Positions 37,007 through 46,632 of a DNA stretch of 64,000 bases are shown piece after piece (positions within the stretch are counted from its first letter, which is position 1; each line of letters begins with the position of its first letter). The DNA is from an uncultured Alistipes sp. (GTDB lineage Bacteria; Bacteroidota; Bacteroidia; Bacteroidales; Rikenellaceae). The position numbers and the translations under genes were made by a program. Under the pieces are notes generated by a model. The model was not told where the DNA came from. It searched no databases and worked only from the letters and a program-made list of their open reading frames with translations. The stretch is taken from assembly GCA_944323075.1 (NCBI GenBank), contig CALURC010000016.1, forward strand, positions 558,001 to 622,000, read 5' to 3'.

Positions 37007-38245
37007 CTATCGTAACGTCCATCCTGCAGTCCAATCATCATCGGCTGAAACCGCTCCTTTATAATCCGCCGGAGAGAAGAAACTATCGGTAAGAACTTTA
37101 CCCCCATCGATCGTTCCTACATAATTATTCGTCAAATCATTGATGTAATCGGTCTCATTACCTTCAGCAGCTGCGAAACGATCATTGGTGTAAATTCCCT
37201 CTTCCGAAACGAGTTCCGTACTGAGCGATACATATTCGAGTTTCGACGGTTGCTGGGTTTTCGAAAATGAGTTTTCCGTTTCGGGAGTCTCTACGGCAAG
37301 ACACTGTTTCTTGCCGGTAATAATCGCATTGTAGAGTTCGACTTCCGTTCCTGCCCGTAACAGCACACCGTTGTCACCTCCATCCTGCGCTCCGACCAAA
37401 GTCACGTTTGCAAGAACCGGATGCGACACCGGTGTTGCCGCTGCATTCTTGCCGTTGTTATCACACTCCATCAGACAATCGCAGTTATCACCCAGCGTAG
37501 CACTGGGTTCCTGATAAGCTACGAGAAACTGTCCTTTACCATCCCAACCTTCAGTCCAGTCATACGAATCATCCGTACAGCTCGTTACAACCATGTGTTT
37601 TACATTCACCGAACCTCCGAAAAATTCGAAACCGTCATCCGATCCTTTGTAAGCCTGTACGTATTCTACCTGTGTTCCACTACCGACACCATAGAACGAA
37701 ATACCGTTTGCTTCGTGTTCTTCATCAAGTGCATAACCCGTATACTCAAGACGAATATACTTCAACACACCCGAGTTATCTGCGTCATCATTTCCTCCGT
37801 AAGGGGCGTTTCCGATCTCCGACAACACACCCGTTCCTGCATTGGTGTGAGCTCTTCCACAGATATGAATACCGCCCCATGCTCCTGTCTTCTTCAATTC
37901 GGAAGTCATCACAATAGGATTCGTTGCAGTTCCTACCGCATTGATTTTGGCTCCCTGTTCGATCAAAATATAGTCGGAAATATCGTCATCCTCCGCTACG
38001 ATCCGCACACCTTCGGCAATATTCAATGTGGCTCCGGCCTTGACATGCAGACCTCCGCTCAACAAGTAGGTACCATTTTTTTCCAGGTAAGCATTACCCA
38101 CCACATTACCAGCCAAAGTAGTTCCAGAGGCCAGATTGCCTTCGAGGTTGGGAATCACATCTCCGCTGTCTTCTTTACTGCAAGAGACACAAAGCGCAGT
38201 ACTTGCCACCATGGCTACTGTTAAAAATTTCCAATACGTTTTCAT
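37007..38245 (-). CDS. Parallel-beta-helix lipoprotein, unknown function
   Basis: A 412-residue lipoprotein (lipobox LCVSC, then SKEDSGD, an acidic surface-export-like stretch). Regular short repeats such as GLHVKAGATLNIAEGVRIVAEDD and GGIHICGRAHTNAG suggest a right-handed parallel beta-helix. It is rich in Asp and Gly and ends WTAGWTLR. I do not recognise an enzyme site; glycan or ligand capture is possible. It lies 65 bp downstream of the second TonB receptor and is probably its surface partner, in the place SusD would occupy. Confidence 0.8.
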   Translation of the reverse strand: MKTYWKFLTVAMVASTALCVSCSKEDSGDVIPNLEGNLASGTTLAGNVVGNAYLEKNGTYLLSGGLHVKAGATLNIAEGVRIVAEDDDISDYILIEQGAKINAVGTATNPIVMTSELKKTGAWGGIHICGRAHTNAGTGVLSEIGNAPYGGNDDADNSGVLKYIRLEYTGYALDEEHEANGISFYGVGSGTQVEYVQAYKGSDDGFEFFGGSVNVKHMVVTSCTDDSYDWTEGWDGKGQFLVAYQEPSATLGDNCDCLMECDNNGKNAAATPVSHPVLANVTLVGAQDGGDNGVLLRAGTEVELYNAIITGKKQCLAVETPETENSFSKTQQPSKLEYVSLSTELVSEEGIYTNDRFAAAEGNETDYINDLTNNYVGTIDGGKVLTDSFFSPADYKGAVSADDDWTAGWTLR

Positions 38246-38310
38246 TTTGTTAGAAATTTGAGAAAAAATAAAATGAATTAGAAAAGTATTTTATGACTAT
38301 TTTCCGTGTT

Positions 38311-41004
38311 TTAGAACTTCAATCCGAGTCCGATTTCAAATCCGGTTCCCGTTTTATAGCGTTCTACTTCCACGGTATTTCCGGTCTGAGGCACCTCCTG
38401 ATCGAACACCATCGCCCGATTCAACAGATCCGTCAACAACAACTTCAATTCGACACGACGATTGAATTGATATCCAGCCGTAAAATTGAGCGTATGCACC
38501 GGACGCTGTTTGATATCTCCCAATCCCGAAATACCTACTGCATGGATTCGAGGCCCCTGCAAATTATAGAGTAATGCCAGATTGAGCCGTTTCTGATCCC
38601 CGAAATATGGCGTCCACGTCAAGTCGGCATTGACCAGATAGGGAGAAGCACCTTGCAAAGCCCGCTCCTTGTTGGTATAGGCTCCGCCTTCGGGCAGTTT
38701 CACGTTGGTATACATGTAGGTTCCATTAACCCCTATGCGCAGATCGGGGGTCAACACCTTACGAACCTCCACCTCTATACCGGCCGCCATACCGTTATCG
38801 GCATTACGGAAGGTATGCACGGCAGCGCCACCCGACAGCATCTGGACCCGTTCGATCGGTTCTTCGAGGTATTTGTAGTAACCGGTAACCGAGATCATAT
38901 CGCCCCGCTGGTTCAGAAACTCATAACGCAAATCAATGTTGTAATTGTAACTGTTCTGCAAATCCTCATTACCCCGCAACTGAACCGAACCGTAAGACTC
39001 CTGATAAAGGAACGGTGCCATCTCGATGAATGAAGGCCGGGTTATGGTCCTCGATGCGGCCAGACGGAGCTGATGCTCATCATTCAAGTTATACTTGACA
39101 TTCAGTGCCGGGAAAAAATCGTTCCGGTTCAGGTTTCGTCTCTCCTTGAAACGCTGGTCGTTATAATAATTCACCCATTGATCGGACATCTCATAGCGGA
39201 CACCCGCATTGATCAGCAACGCTTCGATCGGACGCAGATCGACCGAAAGATAACCGGCCAGGATCGTATTGCCTGCATCATAGGTATCCTTGGGTTGTTT
39301 CTCCCGCTTAACTTCGAGCGATCCGTTTGCTATATTTCCGAAGTTCAGATAGGAGTCGGTATGATATATATCCTCTATAACAGGAGAGAGGCCTGAAACA
39401 TCGTAGTAAAAACGAAGTCCATCGTAATTGCGGCTTTTATCTTTATAGGAGACCCCGAAAGTAATCTGATGTCCGGCATCGAAGCGGTAGTCGGCGGCTA
39501 TATGTGCGTTCCACTCGTTTTCGTCGAGTGTTCCGAAGTAACGCATGGTCTCCTGTTGATTGAGGTCAAACAGCGATAACGATCCGTCGTCGTTCTTAAG
39601 GAACATCACCTGACGGCGATCGGGTTCGTCGGAAGCCGTTCCCGAATAGGATCCACTCCACCGCAAATCCCAATGCGAACCAAACTCATGGATACCGTTT
39701 ATCTGATGAGTCATCAATTTATAGACGTGCATCACATCGTTACTTCCAATGAGTTGATGCTTCTCCTCATCATATCCTTCACGACGCATGTAGGTATCGA
39801 TCGCATTGCGCGCATAGAAAAAGGTATACCCCACCCGATCCTCGTCACGCAATGTGAGGCTCAGGTTTACCAATGCTGCCATCTTCAATTCTGTGGCATA
39901 ACTATCGTATTCATATTCGTCCGTAATCCGGCCGGTCGCTTCGAGCAAACGAAAATCCGCATCGTTCATCGTCTGATAATCGTTACTCATACCGGCAGAA
40001 GCAAGTACACTTAACCATTGGTTACCTACTTTGAAATCGTGTCCCCACGCCAGATTCCCTCCGAAAGCCGGCAAGGCCTTTTTCCGGTCGACCGAGAAAT
40101 CCGTATCGAAGATATCTTTCGTCTTCACATAGTTACGAAAATCGGACAGGTCACTCGACACGGCGTGCGGATCGACTTTCGGCTGGGTAAACAACGAACG
40201 ATGGTCCATACGGTAGAAATCGCGTCCCAGCGTATTGAATTTGCCACCGACCTTGAGGTCCACAGAGAAAAAGTCGTTCCCTGCATTCTCTTTTGTATCG
40301 ATATCGATGTGTGCTCCCGAATAGTCGGCGTAAGAACTCACCTCATACACCTTGCTGACCGTAATATTCCGCACCGTCGAGGAGGGAAAGATATCCAAAG
40401 GGATTAACTTGTTATCAGGATTCGGGGAGGCGATGGGTTGTCCGTTAAGCGTCGTGATGCTGTACCGATCCCCGAGTCCGCGCACGATCAACTGTCCGGA
40501 GGAGGCGACGGAAATGCCCGTCATCTTCTTGACTCCCTCCTGCACCGAGGATAACCCCTTCAGGGTCATCTCCTTCGCACCCATATTTTCGATGGCTACG
40601 TTCGATGCGATCCGCTCGACCTGCATGTTGTGTTCCGACTCAAGGTCCTTCTGGGCCGTTATCGTCACGGCGGACAACATTTGATTATCAGGTTCCAACT
40701 CAACACGAAGTTCAGAATCGTCTTTCGTCACATCGATTTCTATCCGTTGAGAGACATAAGAGATATAAGAGACTACCAGAACATGCGAGCCTTTTTTAAG
40801 GTCCATCTCAAAACGGCCCTCCAGATCGGTTACCGTACCTATCGTCGTACCCTCGACTGCAACAGTCGCTCCGATCAGCCCGCTTTGCGTCGACTTATCA
40901 ACAACCACACCTTTGATCGTGATTGCGGACGCTACTTCAAACAAACATAAGAACAGTGTTGTAATTACAACGTTTCGAATCATCTTTTGCAACATTTTCC
41001 TCAT
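38311..41004 (-). CDS. TonB-dependent receptor with CarboxypepD-like N-domain
   Basis: An 897-residue outer-membrane receptor. Signal peptide (about 1-27), carboxypeptidase-like domain (29-110, IKGVVVDKSTQSGLIGATVAV), plug (LKGLSSVQEGVKKMTGISV, IVRGLGDRYSITTLNGQPI) and barrel ending FEIGLGLKF. It is not closely similar to the first receptor in the plug region. It starts the unit with the beta-helix lipoprotein. An 11-bp palindrome at 41082-41108 lies upstream. Confidence 0.92.
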   Translation of the reverse strand: MRKMLQKMIRNVVITTLFLCLFEVASAITIKGVVVDKSTQSGLIGATVAVEGTTIGTVTDLEGRFEMDLKKGSHVLVVSYISYVSQRIEIDVTKDDSELRVELEPDNQMLSAVTITAQKDLESEHNMQVERIASNVAIENMGAKEMTLKGLSSVQEGVKKMTGISVASSGQLIVRGLGDRYSITTLNGQPIASPNPDNKLIPLDIFPSSTVRNITVSKVYEVSSYADYSGAHIDIDTKENAGNDFFSVDLKVGGKFNTLGRDFYRMDHRSLFTQPKVDPHAVSSDLSDFRNYVKTKDIFDTDFSVDRKKALPAFGGNLAWGHDFKVGNQWLSVLASAGMSNDYQTMNDADFRLLEATGRITDEYEYDSYATELKMAALVNLSLTLRDEDRVGYTFFYARNAIDTYMRREGYDEEKHQLIGSNDVMHVYKLMTHQINGIHEFGSHWDLRWSGSYSGTASDEPDRRQVMFLKNDDGSLSLFDLNQQETMRYFGTLDENEWNAHIAADYRFDAGHQITFGVSYKDKSRNYDGLRFYYDVSGLSPVIEDIYHTDSYLNFGNIANGSLEVKREKQPKDTYDAGNTILAGYLSVDLRPIEALLINAGVRYEMSDQWVNYYNDQRFKERRNLNRNDFFPALNVKYNLNDEHQLRLAASRTITRPSFIEMAPFLYQESYGSVQLRGNEDLQNSYNYNIDLRYEFLNQRGDMISVTGYYKYLEEPIERVQMLSGGAAVHTFRNADNGMAAGIEVEVRKVLTPDLRIGVNGTYMYTNVKLPEGGAYTNKERALQGASPYLVNADLTWTPYFGDQKRLNLALLYNLQGPRIHAVGISGLGDIKQRPVHTLNFTAGYQFNRRVELKLLLTDLLNRAMVFDQEVPQTGNTVEVERYKTGTGFEIGLGLKF

Positions 41005-41081
41005 TATTTTCCGGCTGCAAAGATGAAGAACAGATGTTACGAAACTGTGTTAACGATATGACATTCTCTTTACAAAATACA

Positions 41082-41108
41082 TGTCCTTTGTCGACATGAC
41101 AAAGGACA
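41082..41108. promoter_or_regulatory. 11-bp palindrome upstream of the second TonB receptor
   Basis: TGTCCTTTGTC (41082-41092) and GACAAAGGACA (41098-41108) are perfectly complementary around GACAT. It is 78 bp before the receptor ATG and about 100 bp after the AraC gene, with no T-run, so an operator is as likely as a terminator. Confidence 0.55.
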
Positions 41109-41205
41109 CCGATGTAAACTATCTCTATCACTATATATTGCAACACTATAGCCGACAATAAAAACTGTAAAACACCTCTATTATTAAGATGTCAAGAGAC
41201 CGGAT

Positions 41206-42060
41206 TCAACAAGAATAGCGATATCGGTCAGGAGAACAACCTACCGCTTTTTGAAAAAAACGGACAAAACTCTGCACGGTCGGGAAACCAGTCATAACAG
41301 CGATTCGTGCAAGCGAAAAATCCGTTTCGCGGAGCAGCCTTTCCGCAAAAAGGACACATTGACGATTGACATATTCCTTATGCGAAAGCCCCGTTTCTTC
41401 ACGGAGAAGGTCTTCCAGGTAGGCCTCAGAAATACCCAGCCGTCCGGCACATACACGTAACGACAAGTTGTCGCACATTCCCATCCCTTGTTCCGCAATA
41501 CCTTCCTTAATAATCGACTCATATCGTTCGACCGTCTCCTGTACAGACAGACAACGAGTGATAAATTGCCGCTCGTAAAACCGGACAATATAATCGAGCA
41601 GCAATCCGATCCGTTTCGCAAGAAGCGATCGGCTAAATTCGTCGACTCCGTTTCGTGTCTCATCGCCTATCGCCCCCATACACTCTTCAATCACCCCTCT
41701 CTCCCGCAAAGAGAGATGTAATGCCTCGCTCTCCCGATAACAGAAAAAGGTATAACGCAAAAAATCCTTTTCAAGAGGTGTACCCCGAAAAACATCAGGT
41801 CGGAATGCAAGTAATTTCCCCTTTAATGATAGAGCACGTATCGCTGTACGGATCGTTTCTGTTTTCGGATCAATCGGTGCAGCACAGAGCAGCATCCCGT
41901 CCGTATAATCATCCTTTTGCCAACCATATCTCCTACTTCGACCCGAATACGTATACAACACGATAGTGTAATAACCCGATTCCCTGAAAATCGGAACCAT
42001 GGCATCAGCCCCGGGCCCCTCTTCTTCACTGACCCATGAGTGAATCTCCTCCGACTCCAT
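41206..42060 (-). CDS. AraC family regulator, paralog 1
   Basis: A 284-residue regulator. N-terminal cupin-like sensing domain (about 10-130), a helical linker with LLLDYIVRFYERQFITRC (about 150-167) and a C-terminal double helix-turn-helix (LRVCAGRLGISEAYLEDLLREETG ... IAVMTGFPTVQSFVRFFQKAVG). The linker is nearly identical in paralog 2, which lies 26 bp upstream in the same unit. Probably it controls the divergent redox operon, or the TonB receptor downstream; this is inference. Confidence 0.88.
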   Translation of the reverse strand: MESEEIHSWVSEEEGPGADAMVPIFRESGYYTIVLYTYSGRSRRYGWQKDDYTDGMLLCAAPIDPKTETIRTAIRALSLKGKLLAFRPDVFRGTPLEKDFLRYTFFCYRESEALHLSLRERGVIEECMGAIGDETRNGVDEFSRSLLAKRIGLLLDYIVRFYERQFITRCLSVQETVERYESIIKEGIAEQGMGMCDNLSLRVCAGRLGISEAYLEDLLREETGLSHKEYVNRQCVLFAERLLRETDFSLARIAVMTGFPTVQSFVRFFQKAVGCSPDRYRYSC

Positions 42061-42086
42061 AATTTAATAGAACAACTTACAATCCG

Positions 42087-42983
42087 TCAGTTTTTCGACC
42101 GGAATTCATTGGGTGTACAGCCTGCGATCCGTTTGAACATCCGGCTGAAATGTTGCGGATATTGGAATCCGAGGTCGTAGGCAATCTGGCTCATCGTCTT
42201 GTCGGAAGACAGCAAAGCCTCCTTCGCCCGATCGATCAGCTTATTCTGTATATACTCTGATGCCGTCTGTCCGGTTTGCCGACGGATCATGTCCCCAAAA
42301 TAGTTGGCCGACAGACAGACCTTATCGGCAAAATATTTGACCGAAGGCAATCCCTCCTGCTGCGGAGCTTCCCCATCAAAATAGTCATCCAACAACTGTT
42401 CAAAACGTGCGACTATGTCCTTATTCACTTCGCATCGGGTCGTAAACTGCCTTTCGTAAAACCGCATGCAATAGTCGAGCAACAATCCGATATTGGCCGT
42501 AATAAGCCGACGGCTGTGCTTGTCGATCGCATGCTCCAGCTCAGCCTCAATTTTGTGCAGACAGTCCATGACGGTCCGTCGCTCCTCTTCGGAAAGGTGC
42601 AGCGCCTCGTTGGTTTCATAAGAGAAAAAGGTATATCGTCGAATCTCCTGTCCGAGTGCGGTTCCACGAATCAGATCGGGGTGAAACAGCAATCCGTGCG
42701 CAGCAGGCTGTATATCGGGTAACATCTCCAGATCGGCCACCTGCCCCGGTGCAAAACAGACCACCGTCCCGTCCTGATAGTCGTAATACTGACGACCGTA
42801 TTTGATGTTTCCGCACTTGACGTCCTTCAAAAACAAGGCATACACTCCGTAGTTGAACCACGCCCGCATGGGCCACGTCGTCGCCCGCGACAAATCCACC
42901 ACACTAACCAGCGGATGGAGGGTCTCCAGACCGAAAATCTTGTTATAGCGATCTACACTATCTATTTTAATAATCTCGTCCAT
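42087..42983 (-). CDS. AraC family regulator, paralog 2
   Basis: A 298-residue regulator with the same architecture as paralog 1: sensing domain, linker LLLDYCMRFYERQFTTRC and a canonical AraC DNA-binding end (VKYFADKVCLSANYFGDM ... MSQIAYDLGFQYPQHFSRMFKR). The ATG at 42983 is chosen because the -7 box TATATTTG (43008-43015) leaves a short leader; the longer frame to 43076 would start upstream of the transcript. It is divergent from the flavodoxin operon with 262 bp between start codons. Confidence 0.9.
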   Translation of the reverse strand: MDEIIKIDSVDRYNKIFGLETLHPLVSVVDLSRATTWPMRAWFNYGVYALFLKDVKCGNIKYGRQYYDYQDGTVVCFAPGQVADLEMLPDIQPAAHGLLFHPDLIRGTALGQEIRRYTFFSYETNEALHLSEEERRTVMDCLHKIEAELEHAIDKHSRRLITANIGLLLDYCMRFYERQFTTRCEVNKDIVARFEQLLDDYFDGEAPQQEGLPSVKYFADKVCLSANYFGDMIRRQTGQTASEYIQNKLIDRAKEALLSSDKTMSQIAYDLGFQYPQHFSRMFKRIAGCTPNEFRSKN

Positions 42984-43007
42984 AACACACTTGTTATTCG
43001 TTTTGTA

Positions 43008-43015
43008 CAAATATA
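43008..43015 (-). promoter_or_regulatory. -7 promoter element of the AraC pair
   Basis: Minus-strand TATATTTG, 25 bp before the paralog 2 start codon. Confidence 0.55.
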
Positions 43016-43112
43016 ATTCGTTCCAACGGGAAAAGAAACACACATAACATGGAATCCGGAATCGAGGTACAAACATCCGTAAATCATATACAACCGCCCC
43101 TGTCGGTCACAG

Positions 43113-43120
43113 TACTTTTG
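43113..43120 (+). promoter_or_regulatory. Possible -7 element of the redox operon
   Basis: TACTTTTG fits TAnnTTTG but has no -33 partner, as expected for an activator-dependent promoter. The leader to 43246 would be about 120 nt. Confidence 0.35.
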
Positions 43121-43245
43121 CAATCAGACGGAGACTCGCTATCGTTACCGATTATCGGGAATAATAAGAACAAAAGAAAATCCCGTTTCCGAACTGAACT
43201 GTCTCATCAAACACAGTACCTAAAATTTCACTAATAATAAAGTCC

Positions 43246-44358
43246 ATGAAAAAACTATTTTTAATTTTTTGTATGGTGTTGACAACCATCTTTGCAATGG
43301 CCGCATGCGAAGGCTCCGACAACACTACACCGACATCGCAACAACCCGAAACACCGGGACAATCCGACCATGAGACGGAAAAACCGGAAAACAACGGACA
43401 AGATGAGAACGACCAAGAGGGAAACGATCAAGAGAACGGCACAGACAATTCCGACAACATCACTACCCCCGATGTCAGCAAACGCTATCTCGTCCTCTAC
43501 TGTTCTCGAACCAGTAATACCGAACAGGTTGCCGAACTGATCCACTCATCCCTCGGTTGCGACATAATGGAGGTTGAACCCACCGTACCTTATGACGAAA
43601 ACTACAACGCCATGTTAGAACGTGCACAAGATGAGCTGTCCGCCATCCGACAAGGCGACTTTCCTCCGATCAAGACCAATGTTGCAAACTTCGACGATTA
43701 CGACACCATTTTCATAGGTTATCCCATCTGGTACGGAAGCATCGCAACGCCGATACAAACTTTTCTCCATACCCACGCCTCGAAACTTGCGGGGAAACGA
43801 ATCGCCCTTTTTGCTACCAGCGGCAGCAGCGGAATCTCCTCCTCGGTCGCAGAGGCGAAACGACTTTGTCCGGATGCGACTTTTATCGAACCGTCACTAT
43901 TGCTGACCTCTTCCACTTTATCTCAGGCTGAAGAGCGTGTTACGGAGTGGCTAGACAAACTCGGGACAACCCAAACCAATCCGGAAGTACCGAGCACATC
44001 ATCACTGAAAATGAACATCATCGTCGGAAATCAAACGATCACAGCCACGATGGAGCCGAATGCCGCTGCCCACGACTTCCTCTCGCGTCTACCGTTAGAG
44101 GTCACACTGAACGATTTCAACAACATCACCGAAAAGATTTTTTATCCGAACCCGCCATTGAACACCGAAGGGGTAACACAAGGCTGTACACCCATGCGGG
44201 GCGATATTACCATCTACACCCCATGGGAAAACGTAGCGATATTCTGCAAAAACGGCTCGAAAAGCAACCAACTCATCAAAATCGGCCGTATCGACGGAGA
44301 TGGTATAGAGACATTGAGTGTGTCCGGAGACATTCGGGTCACATTCCAACATCCCTAA
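43246..44358 (+). CDS. Exported flavodoxin-cyclophilin-like fusion lipoprotein
   Basis: A 370-residue protein with three parts. A lipoprotein signal with lipobox MAAC (Cys21) is followed by an acidic, Asn/Gln/Glu-rich linker (about 22-82). A flavodoxin domain (about 84-242) shows YLVLYCSRTSNTEQVA as FMN-phosphate loop, IFIGYPIWYGSIATPI and [11 protein letters not shown]-terminal cyclophilin-like domain (about 256-370) contains GCTPMRGDITIYTP. Flavodoxins are usually cytosolic; here the signal places an FMN protein outside the inner membrane. It is the first gene of the redox operon and resembles the cytosolic flavodoxin two genes on. Confidence 0.85.
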   Translation: MKKLFLIFCMVLTTIFAMAACEGSDNTTPTSQQPETPGQSDHETEKPENNGQDENDQEGNDQENGTDNSDNITTPDVSKRYLVLYCSRTSNTEQVAELIHSSLGCDIMEVEPTVPYDENYNAMLERAQDELSAIRQGDFPPIKTNVANFDDYDTIFIGYPIWYGSIATPIQTFLHTHASKLAGKRIALFATSGSSGISSSVAEAKRLCPDATFIEPSLLLTSSTLSQAEERVTEWLDKLGTTQTNPEVPSTSSLKMNIIVGNQTITATMEPNAAAHDFLSRLPLEVTLNDFNNITEKIFYPNPPLNTEGVTQGCTPMRGDITIYTPWENVAIFCKNGSKSNQLIKIGRIDGDGIETLSVSGDIRVTFQHP

Positions 44359-44429
44359 ACCTACAAAACATCTCTGAAAATTACTCTTCAAAACATACTC
44401 CATTTCAATCTCATAAAATATCTTTGTAG

Positions 44430-44927
44430 ATGAAGCCTCTAAAAATATTCATTGCATCGGCAGCACTTTTATGTGTCTCCGGTAGCGTAACAGCATTCAA
44501 TATGGAAAAGACAGAAAAAGCCCCAAAAAACATCAGTGCATTCCCGACCGGAGAAGAGAATTCGGGTTATGCACAATACTTTACCGGCAAATCGTGGTTG
44601 GCACCTTTGACCACGATGAAAGAGTTGAACGTTCCGATGTCGAACGTAACCTTCGAACCCGGCTGCCGTAACAACTGGCACAGCCACAGCGGAGGACAGA
44701 TACTGATCGCCGTCGGAGGCATCGGCTACTATCAGGAGAAGGGACAACCGGCCAGACGCCTCGAAGCTGGGGATGTCGTAGAGATTGCTCCCGATGTCGT
44801 TCACTGGCATGGAGCAGCCCCCGACAGCTGGTTCTCGCATCTGGCTATCGAGTGTAACCTACAACAAAACAAAAATCAATGGCTCGACCCAGTAACCGAT
44901 GAGGAATACGCCGATGCGGTCAAATAA
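44430..44927 (+). CDS. Secreted cupin-domain protein
   Basis: A 165-residue protein with a cleavable signal peptide (about 1-22, VTAFN). The single-domain cupin shows [20 protein letters not shown], in which the usual metal-binding Glu is Gln, and [28 protein letters not shown]. His-His-Gln-His would bind a metal. Such small cupins are often found beside carboxymuconolactone-decarboxylase-type proteins. It is the second gene of the redox operon. Confidence 0.88.
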   Translation: MKPLKIFIASAALLCVSGSVTAFNMEKTEKAPKNISAFPTGEENSGYAQYFTGKSWLAPLTTMKELNVPMSNVTFEPGCRNNWHSHSGGQILIAVGGIGYYQEKGQPARRLEAGDVVEIAPDVVHWHGAAPDSWFSHLAIECNLQQNKNQWLDPVTDEEYADAVK

Positions 44928-44967
44928 CCACTCCTTACACAAACAAAACTCTAAAAAAAAGAACATC

Positions 44968-45453
44968 ATGAACCAGAAAAAAATATTAGTCGCCTACTTC
45001 TCATGTAGCGGCAGGACAGCAGCAGCGGCGAAAGAGATAGCCGCAACTACTAATGCCGATCTGTACGAAATCGTCCCGAAAGAGCCCTATACCCAAGCAG
45101 ATTTGAACTGGCACGACCCGCAAAGCCGAAGCTCCCTCGAGATGCGCAATCCATCATCCCGTCCGGCTATCGCCGATCGAGCTATCGATACAGAATCATA
45201 CGATATCGTATTTGTCGGATTCCCCGTATGGTGGTATATCGCCCCGACAATCATCAATACATTTTTAGAGCAATACGATTTCTCGGGAAAGATCGTTGTC
45301 CCTTTCGCAACATCCGGCAGCAGCGGAATCGAAAATTGTGAAAAAAATCTTCGTTCTGCCTATCCGGATTTCATCTGGCGGAAAGGGAAACTTTTGAACG
45401 GCCGGATATCGAAAGAGATGCTCGCCTCTTGGATCGACCAAGCGTGCAAATAA
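44968..45453 (+). CDS. Flavodoxin, cytosolic
   Basis: A 161-residue flavodoxin. FMN-binding loop [16 protein letters not shown], then [28 protein letters not shown] and [12 protein letters not shown]. The ATG at 44968 follows an A-rich stretch and gives the normal flavodoxin start [12 protein letters not shown]; the longer frame from 44899 overlaps the cupin gene. No signal peptide, so this is the cytosolic counterpart of the exported flavodoxin at 43246. Confidence 0.92.
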   Translation: MNQKKILVAYFSCSGRTAAAAKEIAATTNADLYEIVPKEPYTQADLNWHDPQSRSSLEMRNPSSRPAIADRAIDTESYDIVFVGFPVWWYIAPTIINTFLEQYDFSGKIVVPFATSGSSGIENCEKNLRSAYPDFIWRKGKLLNGRISKEMLASWIDQACK

Positions 45454-45468
45454 CAGATCCGACCGAAG

Positions 45469-46629
45469 ATGAAAAAATTGATAATCGTTTTTCTGCTGTT
45501 CATCTGGGTTATTCCAATAGCGGCACAAGATAAAACACAAGAAAACAAAGTTATGGAGAGAACAGAACGTTGCAAAGAGACCTATACTGCACTGTTCGGA
45601 GGTGAAGCTCTGACGGGAGAAGGGACCGATCCGGAATTGATGGACATACTCCAAAAATTCATTTTCGGCGAAGTATTTGCTGTCGGTGACCTCGACCACA
45701 AAACACGGGAATTGATCACCTGTACGACATTGGCGGCCATGCAGACCCTGCCCCAACTCAAAGCACATACAGGTGCAGCTCTCAATGTAGGGGTTACCCC
45801 CATCGAATTACGCGAGGCTGTTTACCAATGTGCCCCGTTCATCGGCTTTCCGAAGACACTGAATGCCGTATCCGTCATCAATGAAGTCTTTAAAGAGCAC
45901 GGTTTTGCCCTTCCGCTCGAAGCACAGGGACGCGTAACGGAAGAATCCAGACACCAACAAGGCACAGCGATCCAACAACCGCTCTACGGTGACGAAATCG
46001 CTCAAAAGATGGAAGATCTACCGGGAGGAATGGGGAAAGAAGTCGCTCGTTTTCTGACAGAATACTGCTTCGGCGATATCTACACACGAAACGGCCTCGA
46101 CCTGAAAACCCGGGAACTGCTGATATACTGTATCCTCACCGCTATTGGAGCCGACAATCAACTCTCCGCCCACGTCAACGGCAATCTGAAACTCGGCAAC
46201 AGCCGTGAGACGTTGACAGCAGCCGTGATTCAATGCCTGCCTTATGTCGGTTTCCCGCTTGCCATGAAGGCATTGGACGCCATCAAAACCGCAGGACAAA
46301 ATGCGACATCCGCAAACGATCCCGGCAAAGTACAACTCTCCCGCATTACGGTCGATCCGTCTCGTCTAGAAGAATACCATGCTTTTTTGAAAGAGGAGAT
46401 CAAAGCCTCGATGCGTTTGGAACCGGGAGTACGGACACTATATGCCGTATCCGACAAAGAACAACCGAACCGGATAACCATTCTGGAGATCTATTCCGAC
46501 GAAACAGCCTATCGGGAACACCTTGAAAGCCCACATTTTCAGAAATACAAAACAGGAACACGGGATATGGTCCAATCACTCGAACTGATCGAGACCACAC
46601 CGTTGATTCCGGAACTTAAAATCAAATAA
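45469..46629 (+). CDS. Secreted double carboxymuconolactone-decarboxylase/ABM protein
   Basis: A 386-residue protein with a signal peptide (1-19, IAAQD). Two CMD-like (AhpD superfamily) domains follow, about 50-140 and 175-275, each with KTREL and a later histidine (QLKAH, QLSAH) plus a P-F/Y-I/V-G-F-P motif. The C-terminus (about 285-386) is an antibiotic-biosynthesis monooxygenase-type ferredoxin-like domain (ISRITVDPSRLEEYHAFLKEEI). CMD proteins can act as peroxidase or decarboxylase, but the AhpD CxxC pair is not seen, so the activity is open. Confidence 0.85.
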   Translation: MKKLIIVFLLFIWVIPIAAQDKTQENKVMERTERCKETYTALFGGEALTGEGTDPELMDILQKFIFGEVFAVGDLDHKTRELITCTTLAAMQTLPQLKAHTGAALNVGVTPIELREAVYQCAPFIGFPKTLNAVSVINEVFKEHGFALPLEAQGRVTEESRHQQGTAIQQPLYGDEIAQKMEDLPGGMGKEVARFLTEYCFGDIYTRNGLDLKTRELLIYCILTAIGADNQLSAHVNGNLKLGNSRETLTAAVIQCLPYVGFPLAMKALDAIKTAGQNATSANDPGKVQLSRITVDPSRLEEYHAFLKEEIKASMRLEPGVRTLYAVSDKEQPNRITILEIYSDETAYREHLESPHFQKYKTGTRDMVQSLELIETTPLIPELKIK

Positions 46630-46632
46630 GAG

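Noticed and set aside
44419..44426. TATCTTTG just before the cupin start codon
   Set aside because: It would start transcription at or after the ATG and has no -33; it is probably chance within an operon.
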